Under the pieces are notes generated by a model. That model did no database searches and was not told the origin of the DNA. It saw nothing but the letters and a program-made list of their open reading frames with translations. Source: JAPOXR01 sp964291445 (lineage in GTDB: Bacteria; Pseudomonadota; Alphaproteobacteria; Rhodobacterales; Rhodobacteraceae). Taken from it: 64,000 bases of DNA. Each line of letters opens with the position of its first letter. Position 1 is the first letter of the stretch. Shown here piece after piece: positions 53,896-62,568 of this stretch. The stretch covers positions 372,001 to 436,000 of the forward strand of contig OZ219862.1 in the NCBI GenBank assembly GCA_964291445.2, in the 5' to 3' direction. Position numbers and translations under genes: made by a program.

Positions 53896-55100
53896 TCATC
53901 GATGCTCCCGCGCCAGGCAACCCTGTCACCAAAGCCGTTTTCGATGGTTGTCACCACGGGATTGCCGCTTGTCACCCCGCGGATACCGGCGATGAGTGCT
54001 CGGGTGACAAAAGCTTGCCCGCGGAACCCGAAAATGACCGAATCGCCGGCTGCAATCTCCCGGTCAGCCGCATCGATCATCGCGTAATAGTCGATTGCAG
54101 AGTAATCGGGGATCTCCGCATCCAACAGATCGGATCGGTTACAGCGCGCCTCGCCGGCGACCAGGGCCTGGACCTGGTAGGATGGAAACACCGGGTCGAT
54201 ATAGAGGCCACCGCCAAAACAGTATGCCCGTCCGGCATGGTGATGGGAAATCTCGGTCAGGTACAACACCGCCGGATCTTCCGGCAGGTCGGACGTTGCA
54301 TGTAGTGGCGTGGTGCCATGCAGCCCGTTACCGGGCTCGCATTGCGTTGCGCCCGCATCCGCCAATGCGGCCAGGACCACTGACGAGGTTGTTCCGGGAG
54401 CATTGATCTCGATCCCGGATCGTCCCGACCGGGCAAGCTCTTCGGCGGCCCGGTTAAGGGTCGACAGGTTGCGAGTCGGCTTTACCCTGCTTGTTTCCGG
54501 ATCGTAGAGGAGTGCCGGGAAGGATGTAACCCCGGCAAACCGCGCCCCGTCCAGGGCATCAAGACGATCGGCCACCGCGGCAATGCGATGCGCATCGAAC
54601 CCGCCCTCATGCCCGCGGTAGAAGGTGTCGCCCTCGGCCTGGATCCGGGCAAGGAGGGCTTGCTCCCTTCCGGTGCGTGCCGCGGCAATCGCTGCTTCCG
54701 ATGCCTTTTCGTCGGAAAAGACTGTCCAGTAATCGGGCTTGAGTTCAGCGGCGGCGTACCCTGCTTCGTGCCCGGGAACCTGGACCAGATGGCCAAGATG
54801 ACCAATCTTCAACCCGGCCCGGTCGCAGGCCCGGCCACATGCCATGTCGACGGCGACCGCCCTGTCGATTCCCCCTCTCATGACAGCTTCGCAGAATCCC
54901 GAATGCCGCCCGACCTGCTTTGTCATGGCAAGGGTCTTCAATCCCAGCCGCGCCGCTTCCTCCTCGAAGACCCTCGAATTTCGCTCGACGGCATCGAGGT
55001 CCAGGACGAAGGAATTGGCGGGAATTCGTCCCTGCCGATGAAGTGCGATGGCTGCTTCGACAAAGGACGGATTGCGCCGGACAAGAACGTCGAGAAACAT
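53892..55100 (-). CDS. YhfX-like PLP-dependent amino acid racemase family protein
   Basis: 402 residues resembling E. coli YhfX throughout, a fold-type III PLP enzyme of the alanine racemase N-domain class. The N-terminal MFLDVLVRRNP leads to VLDLDAVERN and the cofactor Lys in LAMTKQVGRHSGF (K61). VAVDMACGRACDRAGLKIGHLGHLVQVP, GVTSFPALLYD, EINAPGTTSSVVLAALADAGATQCEPGNGLHGTTPLHA, LTEISHHHAGRAYCFGGG and FRGQAFVTRA follow. YhfX has no proven substrate that I can cite. Lying inside an amino-sugar ABC operon, it may racemise or deaminate the amino acid released from an imported conjugate. The start at 55100 has GGAGG; the longer frame overlaps the permease. Confidence 0.85.
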   Translation of the reverse strand: MFLDVLVRRNPSFVEAAIALHRQGRIPANSFVLDLDAVERNSRVFEEEAARLGLKTLAMTKQVGRHSGFCEAVMRGGIDRAVAVDMACGRACDRAGLKIGHLGHLVQVPGHEAGYAAAELKPDYWTVFSDEKASEAAIAAARTGREQALLARIQAEGDTFYRGHEGGFDAHRIAAVADRLDALDGARFAGVTSFPALLYDPETSRVKPTRNLSTLNRAAEELARSGRSGIEINAPGTTSSVVLAALADAGATQCEPGNGLHGTTPLHATSDLPEDPAVLYLTEISHHHAGRAYCFGGGLYIDPVFPSYQVQALVAGEARCNRSDLLDAEIPDYSAIDYYAMIDAADREIAAGDSVIFGFRGQAFVTRALIAGIRGVTSGNPVVTTIENGFGDRVAWRGSIDE

Positions 55101-55114
55101 GTTCGCCTCCGCGG

Positions 55115-56071
55115 TCAACTTCTGAAATTGCGCAGCGAAACGGCGACGGCCAACAGGATGATGAGGCCACGCACGATCATCTGGTCGGATACCTTCAGGC
55201 CAAGAAGGATCAGCCCGTTATTGAGCATTCCCATCATCAGCGATCCGAGCAGGGCGCCGATCACCGACCCCCTGCCCCCGTTGAGCGCCGTTCCTCCGAC
55301 GATGACAGCCGCAATCACCGTCATCAGATCGCTTTCGCCGAGCGTGTATTTGGCAGCCTGCAGGCGCCCGGCATAGAGCAGGCCAGCCAGTCCGGCTGTG
55401 GTGCCGCACAGGGTCAGGACATAGAGGCGGACCCGTTGAACCCGGATCCCGGAAACCCGTGCCGCATGGGCATTGTCGCCAACCGCAAGCACGTGGGCGC
55501 CGAACCTGGTATGCCGGTAGATCACGTGACCGAATGCAACGGCGGCAACAGTCCAGAAGACCAGTGACGGTATGCCGAACAATCTTCCCGAACCGAAAAA
55601 ACCGGTAAAGGCGTCATTGATCACCGGAATGGAGCGCAGGTCGGTCATGGATCGGGCAATGCCGGCAAACAGCCCCAGCGAGGCAAGGGTGACCAGGAAT
55701 GACGGCAGCCGCAGCCAGGCAACCAGCAACCCGTTGAAGGCGCCGATTAAGAACCCGGCGCCGAGCCCTGCAGCCACCCCGTAGATCATGGGATGGTTTT
55801 GCATGACCACGGCGGCAGACAGGGCGGCGACCGCGACAATGGATCCGAAACTGAGGTCAATCTCACCTGCCGACAATGCGAATACCAGCCCGATGGCCAT
55901 GACCGTTGCCGGGGCAGTCTGCAGGACGATATTGGTCAGGTTCCTGGCGGTAAGAAACCCGTCATCGTGAAGGGTAATGGCAAAGAAGAGAAATATCCCG
56001 AGAAAACCGAAATAGATCACGCTCTTCTGCAGGTCGAGTTGCCTCAGCCTTGCCGCCAACCCACTCGACAT
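55115..56071 (-). CDS. Sugar ABC transporter permease (RbsC/FrcC-like)
   Basis: A 318-residue membrane protein of the branched-chain/ribose permease family with about nine segments. GLVFALSAGEIDLSFGSIVAVAALSAA is the hallmark (SGGIDLSVG in relatives). FNGLLVAWLRLPSFLVTLASLG, HVLAVGDNAHAARVSGIRVQRVRL (the EAA-like loop) and AAVIVGGTALNGGRGSVIGALLGSLMMGMLNNGLILLG follow. It begins at ATG 56071 with GGGGGCAGGA. It is partner to the binding protein upstream and the ATPase downstream, with the YhfX-like gene inserted between. Confidence 0.94.
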   Translation of the reverse strand: MSSGLAARLRQLDLQKSVIYFGFLGIFLFFAITLHDDGFLTARNLTNIVLQTAPATVMAIGLVFALSAGEIDLSFGSIVAVAALSAAVVMQNHPMIYGVAAGLGAGFLIGAFNGLLVAWLRLPSFLVTLASLGLFAGIARSMTDLRSIPVINDAFTGFFGSGRLFGIPSLVFWTVAAVAFGHVIYRHTRFGAHVLAVGDNAHAARVSGIRVQRVRLYVLTLCGTTAGLAGLLYAGRLQAAKYTLGESDLMTVIAAVIVGGTALNGGRGSVIGALLGSLMMGMLNNGLILLGLKVSDQMIVRGLIILLAVAVSLRNFRS

Positions 56072-56151
56072 TCCTGCCCCCGTTCCGGATCTGACTCGAT
56101 GGCGGGCCACCCGGTGCGGCCCACCATCAGAATTGGTTCAGTTGGCAGACA

Positions 56152-57192
56152 TCACGCTTGCCGGCGGGTCAATATTGAGGGATTGGTTCCACCCCTCGAC
56201 CACGTTGTCCGCCTGCACGGTAATCGCCGGGGCGACAGGAATGGCGGCACTTCCACGCCCAGCAGATCGAGCACAGCGGATGCCGCCATTGCCCGCCCGA
56301 GTTCATAGGCTTCGTCGGCGACGATTGCCACGACATTGCCGCCCCGCACCATGTCCAGTGCGATCGGCTCCGAAAGATCCAGCGTCACGATCTTGGTGGC
56401 CTCATTGCCATTGGCTCGCAATGCCGCCAGGACACCCTCGGCCGGCCCGGCCCAGGTGACATAGATTCCACCCAGATCCGGGTGCTTCAGCAACATGGCA
56501 TTGGCAATCTCCTCGGCCCGTGCCGGGTCGCTGATTCCCTGTTCGGCCACGATCGAAATATTCGGGTAGTCGTTTTCGATCGTGGTCTTGAAGGCATTGT
56601 CGCGCTGGTTGGTGACGTAATAGGCAGCGTCGTGATAGACCCACCCGACCGTACCTCCGCCACCCATGGACGCTGCAAGCGCGTCCGCCGCCTGCTTGCC
56701 CATCTGGAACAGATCATCGGTCACGATTGCTGCATAGTCCGCCGGATGCTGGTAGCCGGATGGCAGGTTGGACAGGAAAGTCAGCGCCACACCGGCTTCC
56801 TTCGCCTCTTCGAACGCAGCAGCGGAAGTTACCGGATCAAGCGGAAGCGACAGGATTATGCTGGGATTCCTGGCCATCGCGGTTTCGATGTCGCTGCGCT
56901 GCTTGGCCGCATCGAAACCGGCGCTTGTCACCGCAACAACCTCGATGCCAAGGCGGGAAAACTCGTCGCTTGCTCCGGAGGTGACAGCGCTGACAAAGTC
57001 CGATTGATCATGCCACAGCAGGGCGGCCGTGTAGTTGGCCGCCTGGACCGCGGCAACCTGGTCGTCGCCCACCACGATGGACGCGGTCGGCGTTGCTGTC
57101 TCGCCTGACGGTCCGATGGTCTCGGCCAGGCCCGGCACGGTTGCAAGTCCGAGCAATGCGGATGCGGCAACAATGCGTGTGAGAGTGTTCAT
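56152..57192 (-). CDS. Sugar ABC substrate-binding protein, C-terminus frameshifted
   Basis: 346 residues as read. The signal peptide is LTRIVAASALLGLATVPGLA. The mature body fits ribose-type binding proteins: YTAALLWHDQSDFVSAVTSGASDEFSRLGIEVVAVTSAGFDAAKQRSDIETAMARNPSIILSLPLD, SADALAASMGGGGTVGWVYHDAAYYVTNQRDN, GIYVTWAGPAEG. At about 56240 the frame appears to shift by one base: the ending read here is arginine-rich (SPRRLPCRRTTW). The alternative frame gives AITVQADNVVEGWNQSLNIDPPASVMSAN, ending at 56138, the natural family ending. This is a single-base deletion or a sequence error. The start at 57192 has a weak ribosome site. It is first of the transporter genes in the operon. Confidence 0.85.
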   Translation of the reverse strand: MNTLTRIVAASALLGLATVPGLAETIGPSGETATPTASIVVGDDQVAAVQAANYTAALLWHDQSDFVSAVTSGASDEFSRLGIEVVAVTSAGFDAAKQRSDIETAMARNPSIILSLPLDPVTSAAAFEEAKEAGVALTFLSNLPSGYQHPADYAAIVTDDLFQMGKQAADALAASMGGGGTVGWVYHDAAYYVTNQRDNAFKTTIENDYPNISIVAEQGISDPARAEEIANAMLLKHPDLGGIYVTWAGPAEGVLAALRANGNEATKIVTLDLSEPIALDMVRGGNVVAIVADEAYELGRAMAASAVLDLLGVEVPPFLSPRRLPCRRTTWSRGGTNPSILTRRQA

Positions 57193-57217
57193 TTTATTCT
57201 CCTTTGGTTGCAGTGGG

Positions 57218-58465
57218 TTACGAAGGCTCCAATCCGCAATATCCTGCGGTGAAGGCAGCAAAGACTCGGATTGCGGCAAGGTATTCATCCATGCCGATCC
57301 TTTCCTCGAATGTATGGGCAACAGCGATGTCACCGGGGGCACAATAGACCGCGGGGCATCCGATCCCGTTGACCAGGAACGGGGCTTCGGACCAGTAGGG
57401 TGCGCCATCAATGGCACCCCTGCCGGCAATTCCGCGCCGGATGCAGTCCCGCAGGAGGAGAACCGCCTCGGAATCGGGATCGGTTTCAACCGGAGACCCG
57501 CCCAGGGCATGGTCCCGGCCCGCCGGGTAATCGAAAGACACGGAAATTCCCTCGGGCAGCCATGTGCCCAGGACCGCGGCTTCAAATGCCTGCACCGCGT
57601 CGTCGAGCGATTCGCCCGGTCGCAATGTCCGGATCAGTGAAAGCCTGCACTCTCCGGGAACCGAGATATAACCACCGCCATTGATCCCGGTAACCAGGAC
57701 CGACGAGTTTCCGGTCAGGTCATGAACCGGCCCGGCCTCCAACTCCGCATCGTGGTCCCAGATCCGGGTCAGCAATTCATGCGTCGCCCTGACCGCATCC
57801 ACTCCCATTTCGGGCCGCCCGAAATACGCCGATCTGCCGGAAACCGTGATCTCGGAGATAAAGAATCCGATCTGCGCGGTGAACACGTCCAGCCTGGTAG
57901 GCTCCACGTAGATTGCAAAATCCGGGCGGGCAATCTCGCCCGATGCCACGCGCCGAACAAGATCCTTGATGCCGGCACTGGTGCCGGTTCCAGGCTCGCC
58001 GCTTTCCTCATCCCCGACGAAGGCAAACGTGATCTCGCCGGCAAGCCGGAGTCCCGCGGCCTGCAGCAGTCGCAAACCGGAAACGGCCGCACAGATCCCG
58101 GCCTTGAGATCACAGGCACCGCGCCCCCAGATCTGGCCGTCAATCTCGGCAGCACCGAACGGATCCTCTCGAATGTCGCCCCGCCAATGCTCTTGCCAGC
58201 CGCGAACGTGAACCGTATCGGTGTGGCCGACGAAGGCAAGATGCCTTCCGCCGGTTCCGGACGACATGCGTCCCCAGACATTTTCCCGCCCTTCGGCAAA
58301 TTCGCTTCTGCAGGTGTCAAGGCCAAGCGACGCCAATTCGCCCTCCAGGAACCGGGCAAAACGAGTTTCGTTGCCGGTTATGCTCTCAATCGATAGCGCC
58401 CGTCGAAGAAAATCCAGGTCAGCGCATGCGTCCTGTGCTCCATGCAGCCTCTGCAGGATATCCAT
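57218..58465 (-). CDS. M20 family metallopeptidase (ArgE/DapE-like)
   Basis: 415 residues. Metal and catalytic elements are LAFVGHTDTVHVRGWQEHWRGDIREDPFGA (His, Asp), IWGRGACDLKAGICAAVSGLRLL (bridging Asp), FAFVGDEESGEPGTG (Glu pair), FAIYVEPTRLDVFTAQIGFF, and AHTFEERIGMDEYL with the last His. It probably removes an N-acyl or peptide group from an amino acid or amino sugar. ATG 58465 overlaps the end of the ROK gene; ATG 58477 is an alternative. It is placed between the regulator and the binding protein, so it acts on the imported compound or a precursor of it. Confidence 0.88.
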   Translation of the reverse strand: MDILQRLHGAQDACADLDFLRRALSIESITGNETRFARFLEGELASLGLDTCRSEFAEGRENVWGRMSSGTGGRHLAFVGHTDTVHVRGWQEHWRGDIREDPFGAAEIDGQIWGRGACDLKAGICAAVSGLRLLQAAGLRLAGEITFAFVGDEESGEPGTGTSAGIKDLVRRVASGEIARPDFAIYVEPTRLDVFTAQIGFFISEITVSGRSAYFGRPEMGVDAVRATHELLTRIWDHDAELEAGPVHDLTGNSSVLVTGINGGGYISVPGECRLSLIRTLRPGESLDDAVQAFEAAVLGTWLPEGISVSFDYPAGRDHALGGSPVETDPDSEAVLLLRDCIRRGIAGRGAIDGAPYWSEAPFLVNGIGCPAVYCAPGDIAVAHTFEERIGMDEYLAAIRVFAAFTAGYCGLEPS

Positions 58466-58470
58466 GCTCT

Positions 58471-59685
58471 TCAACATCCATGCCGCATTATGGTTTCGAC
58501 AGGTGGCGGGGGAATCTGGATCTCCGCACCTTTCTGTCCCTCGGCAAACAGCGAGGAATGCAATTTGGTCAAAGCGATGGCGGCGCCGCCAGCCAGGGCG
58601 GCACGGTCTCCAAGCCTGGATTTCTCGATATTGATCCGGCGTGGAAAGCACTTCTTGGCCTGCTCGCGTATCCGGGTCAGCAACTCGTCACGCGAGCCGA
58701 CCGACCCGCCCACGATGATCATGCCCGGATCCACGACGGCGGCAATGGCAACGGCTGCCCGGGCAATCTGCCCGGCAACGCAATCCAATGTCTCGGATGC
58801 CGCCTCGTCACCCCGTTCGGCAGCATCGAAGACATCGGGAACACCCACCCGCCTGCCGGTCCGACTCCTGTAGAGTTCGACGATGGCACCGGTTGCCGCT
58901 GCCCGTTCCAGTGCACCGACCTTCATGCTCTCGGTTTCGAACGGATCGGCGCCGAATGGCAGGTAGCCCACCTCGCCGGCGGCACCGGAGTTGCCTCGCA
59001 ACAGCTTTCCACCGGCAACGATTCCGGCACCGAGCCCGGTTCCGACCGAGATATAGGCAAGGATGTCGTGTTCGGACCGGTTGTTGAGCCAGTGTTCGCC
59101 GAGCGCGAAGAGATTGACGTCATTCTCGACGATCGTCTCTACGCCGAGCCTGTCCCGGAGCAGGCCCCGGAAGTCGATCTCGCCGATGCCAGGTATGTTG
59201 GGCGCCAGGAGTACGCTGCCATCGTCTGGATTTGGAACTCCAGGCACACCGACCACGACAACACGCAAATCCTTGTCGGCGACATTTCCTTCGGACATCG
59301 CGGCCCTGACCATGCGGGCAATCTGTTCGACGATATCGACACCGCCGGCCCGGTCCGTTCGCTCGACGAGTTCGGACCGCATCGCGCCGGTCAGGTCCCA
59401 CAGGGCGGTGCGAACCTTGGTTCCTCCCAGATCAACGCTGGCAACGGTCGCCGCGGTCGGCGTCATCTCGTAGACCACTGCCCGTCTTCCCACGTGACCC
59501 TCGGTCTGCCCCGCGGTCTGTACCCAGCCACCATTTTCGAGCTTGGAGACGATTTCGGAGACGGTCTGCTTGGACAACCCGGTGATCTTGGAAACGCTGG
59601 CGCGGGAGACAGGCCGGTAATCCACGATCGCCTGAATGATCGCGCTTTGCGACATGCGGCGTGAAATTCTTGACGGATCCGGCAT
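58471..59685 (-). CDS. ROK family transcriptional regulator/kinase
   Basis: 404 residues. An N-terminal winged helix (QAIVDYRPVSRASVSKITGLSKQTVSEIVSKLENGGWVQ) is followed by a ROK domain: ASVDLGGTKVRTALWDL (phosphate loop), TIVENDVNLFALGEHWLN with the catalytic-type Asp, and YISVGTGLGAGIVAGGKLLRGNSGAAGEVGY. The zinc motif CxCGxxGCxE usual for NagC/Mlc is missing (GYLPFGADPFETES instead), so it may be a pure regulator or a divergent kinase. ATG 59685 is preferred because the codon at 59703 touches the palindromic operator just upstream. It probably controls itself, the downstream operon and the divergent oxidase gene. Confidence 0.9.
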   Translation of the reverse strand: MPDPSRISRRMSQSAIIQAIVDYRPVSRASVSKITGLSKQTVSEIVSKLENGGWVQTAGQTEGHVGRRAVVYEMTPTAATVASVDLGGTKVRTALWDLTGAMRSELVERTDRAGGVDIVEQIARMVRAAMSEGNVADKDLRVVVVGVPGVPNPDDGSVLLAPNIPGIGEIDFRGLLRDRLGVETIVENDVNLFALGEHWLNNRSEHDILAYISVGTGLGAGIVAGGKLLRGNSGAAGEVGYLPFGADPFETESMKVGALERAAATGAIVELYRSRTGRRVGVPDVFDAAERGDEAASETLDCVAGQIARAAVAIAAVVDPGMIIVGGSVGSRDELLTRIREQAKKCFPRRINIEKSRLGDRAALAGGAAIALTKLHSSLFAEGQKGAEIQIPPPPVETIMRHGC

Positions 59686-59703
59686 TCTTGCCGCACATTT
59701 CAA

Positions 59704-59726
59704 TAGTTCGTTCAGTTAACGAACTA
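59704..59726. promoter_or_regulatory. Palindromic operator at the ROK gene start
   Basis: TAGTTCGTT-CAGTT-AACGAACTA: two perfect nine-base arms around a five-base spacer, in an AT-rich patch directly upstream of the ROK start. It is well placed to block or guide transcription of the operon and fits a dimeric winged-helix regulator. Confidence 0.7.
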
Positions 59727-60012
59727 ATACAGAATCTCGATCCGGTCAACAAATATCACTCTCCAGACTTGCCCGAATCGCCAGCCCGACCACCGGGCCG
59801 TCCGGCAGAATTCGGCACGCCGAACCTCGTGGCGGCCGACACGGCGAGCCCGCCATCCCTGCACTGCACCGCTGACCCGGAACACGGCAACCCCGACCAG
59901 CCTGGAAACCGGTCATTGTAGAGCCGACCAGGCCGAGGTCGCGTTTGACACGCCTTCCCGCGGTGATGCAGGTTGATACTGGCCGAGTGTCGGCCAGTTT
60001 CAGGCCAGGATC

Positions 60013-61284
60013 ATGCACGCAGGACCGGTTTCGCTGTGGGATCAAACCTCCGAAGAGGACGAGGTTGCCTCGGATTTCGGGCAAGGCGGTGATGTCGATG
60101 TCGCCATAATCGGCGCTGGCTATACTGGCCTGTCTGCCGCCCTGCACTGCGCCGAGAGCGGGCTGTCCTGCCAGGTCATCGAGGCCCAACGCATCGGCTT
60201 CGGCGGTTCGGGGCGCAATGTCGGCCTGGTCAACGCCGCGGCCTGGCTTTCTCCCGCAAGGATTATCGAGACGCTCGGCCCCCGGTACGGGCCACGATTC
60301 GTGAAACGGTTCAGCGAAGCCCCGTCGAAGGTGTTCGAACTGGTCGACAAGCACGGGATTCGCTGCGAGGCAACACGGACGGGAACCGTGCACGCCGCCC
60401 ATTCCAGGACTGGCCTGCGTGACCTGGAGGAGAGACATGCGCAGTGGCAGCGGCTTGGCGAGCCCGTTGACCTCCTGGATCGCGACGAGGCAGCAGAACT
60501 GATTGGAACCGGCCGGTATTATGGCGGGCTGATCGACCATCGGGCCGGTACAATCAACCCGATGGCATATTGCCGCGGCCTTGCCCGCGCCGCAGTTGCT
60601 GGCGGCGCCAGGATTGCCACCGGAATTCGTGCCACTGCCCTGAAAGACCGGACCGGACGCTGGCAGGTCGAGACGGATCATGGCCCGATCCAAGCCAGGA
60701 ATGTCGTCATCGGCACCAATGCCTATACCGGCGATTTGTGGTCAGGCCTGAAATCGGAATTCACCACCATTCACTACCTCCAGGTTGCGACCAGCCCCCT
60801 CGGTGCGTCCGCCAATCATATCCTCCCGGGGCAGCAAGGGTTGTGGGATACCGGAACGATCATGGTCACCATTCGGCGCGATGCCGCCGGCCGGCTGATC
60901 GTCGGAACGATGGGTCGGGTCGCCGGTTCGGTCAGCGCCGGGCTGACGCAGCGCTGGGCCAGGCGGCAGATTGCCCGGCTGTTTCCCGGACTCGGGCCGG
61001 TAGAGCTTGACGCCGCGTGGCATGGACGGATTGCCATGACCCCCGAATGCCTGCCGAGAGTGCACCGGCTGGCAGATGGCCTGTGGATTCCGATCGGCTA
61101 CAATGGCCGCGGGATCACCACCGGAACCCTGCTTGGCCAGTCAATGGCCGCCATCCTGGCCGGGATGGACCCGGCAGACCTCCCCCTTCCGGTGACAGGC
61201 GTGACCGCAGCCCCCCATTCCACCGTCAAATCCCGGATCTACTCACTGGCATTCACCACCAACCAGCTTGTCCGATCAATTTGA
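60013..61284 (+). CDS. FAD-dependent amino acid oxidase (DAO family)
   Basis: A 423-residue flavoprotein. The FAD-binding start is DVDVAIIGAGYTGLSAALHCAESGLSCQVIEA. The DAO-specific GFGGSGRNVGLVNAAAWLSP follows, then DHRAGTINPMAYCRGLARAAVAGGARI, VVIGTNAYTGDLW and the C-terminal IPIGYNGRGITTGTLLGQSMA. Related enzymes oxidise gamma-glutamylputrescine, glycine or other amines (PuuB/OrdL type). It diverges from the ROK gene across about 325 bases that contain the palindrome, so it may be co-regulated. In that setting an amino acid or amine freed by the operon would be the substrate. Confidence 0.9.
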   Translation: MHAGPVSLWDQTSEEDEVASDFGQGGDVDVAIIGAGYTGLSAALHCAESGLSCQVIEAQRIGFGGSGRNVGLVNAAAWLSPARIIETLGPRYGPRFVKRFSEAPSKVFELVDKHGIRCEATRTGTVHAAHSRTGLRDLEERHAQWQRLGEPVDLLDRDEAAELIGTGRYYGGLIDHRAGTINPMAYCRGLARAAVAGGARIATGIRATALKDRTGRWQVETDHGPIQARNVVIGTNAYTGDLWSGLKSEFTTIHYLQVATSPLGASANHILPGQQGLWDTGTIMVTIRRDAAGRLIVGTMGRVAGSVSAGLTQRWARRQIARLFPGLGPVELDAAWHGRIAMTPECLPRVHRLADGLWIPIGYNGRGITTGTLLGQSMAAILAGMDPADLPLPVTGVTAAPHSTVKSRIYSLAFTTNQLVRSI

Positions 61285-61414
61285 TCGACCAGGTCGCCAC
61301 AAGCACCGAAACCGGGCCGGATCTCGTCCCCGAACAAATTTGTGCCCCGACAAGTGTCGGAGACCGTGATTTGAGACTTCACCTCTTCGATTTGATCGGG
61401 AGGTGAGTTTCACA

Positions 61415-61670
61415 ATGGAGGCCACAACCGAAACTCTCAGCAAGGTAGAAGTGCTTGCGGTGCGTGGCAGTTGTCGTCGCTGGCCGGATGAAGTGAAGGC
61501 GTGGGTCGTGGCGGAGATGCTGGAGCCAGAGGCGACGGTGCGCAGCGTTGCGCGGAAATATGACGCTCAATCAGACCAGCTGACAGGCTGGCGCGTCCCG
61601 GCGCAGGATGGTCGCCCGGCTCTGCTGGCGGTGGAGACGGCGGTAGAGTTCGCGCCGCCGGTGGTCGGGG
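61415..61670 (+). pseudogene. IS66 TnpA remnant
   Basis: From ATG 61415, behind GGAGGTGAG, the frame reads KVEVLAVRGSCRRWPDEVKAWVVAEMLEPEATVRSVARKYDAQSDQLTGWR and AVEFAPPVVGED. This is the N-terminal helix-turn-helix accessory protein of IS66 elements. About codon 85 the match ends and the sequence joins, in opposite orientation, the end of a recombinase relic. The TnpB and TnpC genes that should follow are absent on this strand. Confidence 0.8.
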
Positions 61671-62161
61671 AGGATTTCAGCGTTTCCGCGCCGCCTTGGC
61701 CTCGCGCCCGGCATGCATCCGTGTGCAATTCCGATTCCGACACCGTCCCGAGCACCCCGAGCAGGAAACGATCAGCATGACGGACGAGATCATACACCGA
61801 TTCGGCATCGGCGATAAGCGTGTCGGTCCGCCCGCAGATCTCCAGGAGCTGCCCCCAGTCGGCCAGGCCGCGCGAAAGACGTGACACGTCGCGGCTCAGC
61901 ATCAAGCCGACCAGTTGCACGAAGCCTTTCCGCCCGTCCATGCTGCGTCCCGACCGGCCAAGGTCACGATCGGTGAAACCGACCTTGAGGGTGCCCAGCC
62001 CAGGCTGGCGGCGCGTTCGGTCAGCACATATTGCAGACGCGTCGCCATCGGTTCTCCTCGACCTGCTTCAGTGTCGACTGGCGGACATGGACGAGTGCCT
62101 TGCGGCCCAGATGACGCGGGGAGACCTTCGGCGCCTCAGCCAGAATCGCCCGGGCTGTCAT
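61670..62161 (-). pseudogene. Serine recombinase, frameshifted
   Basis: Parts of a resolvase/invertase-type serine recombinase appear in three frames. From ATG 62161: RHLGRKALVHVRQSTLKQVEEN, holding the catalytic Ser. From 62048: TRLQYVLTERAASLGW. Then, in a third frame, FTDRDLGRSGRSMDGRKGFVQLVGLMLSRDVSRLSRGLADWGQLLEICGRTDTLIADAESVYD and RFLLGVLGTVSESELH. At least two frameshifts are needed, and the large C-terminal DNA-binding part is missing where it meets the TnpA remnant. Related genes typically follow a small ORF like the one at 62136, overlapping it as here. Confidence 0.78.
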
Positions 62162-62297
62162 CGCTGCGCTCCGCAGGTACCGGCAGGCGCTCGGCGAGCG
62201 CCTGGGCCAGGATCCGGGTAATCCGACGCTCGTTCTCCGCCGGAAGCGCGTCCCAGCTCATCGCCCGATCTTCCCTGTCCTGGTTTTCGGCTCTCAT
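62136..62297 (-). CDS. Small conserved ORF upstream of the recombinase (53 residues)
   Basis: A 53-residue frame, MRAENQDREDRAMSWDALPA then ENERRITRILAQALAERLPV, starting at ATG 62297. It overlaps the recombinase start (62161) by 26 bases. The SWDALPAENERRITRILAQALAERL segment recalls the small proteins that precede IS-associated serine recombinases. Function is unknown, and with the recombinase ruined it may be vestigial. Confidence 0.55.
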   Translation of the reverse strand: MRAENQDREDRAMSWDALPAENERRITRILAQALAERLPVPAERSDDSPGDSG

Positions 62298-62568
62298 GCC
62301 ATCTGACCAGATTCAGCGGCACCTGCACCGGCAGAACGACAGGATCCTCACCTGCCGTCAATTCTCTTGGTGTATTTGTTTCAAATTATCGAGCGGGCAT
62401 TCCGCATGGCCAAGTCAGACCTCGCGATCCGCCCAGTCCATGTCTATCCGGCCAATCACGTGCGCGCATGTGTTTCGGGCAAGCCGTGATTGCCCATCCT
62501 GCCTGCATTTGAGGGCCATCACTCCCGGCCTGACCGCCGCCCGCGGCGGCGCCCGGCCCTGACCGGCC

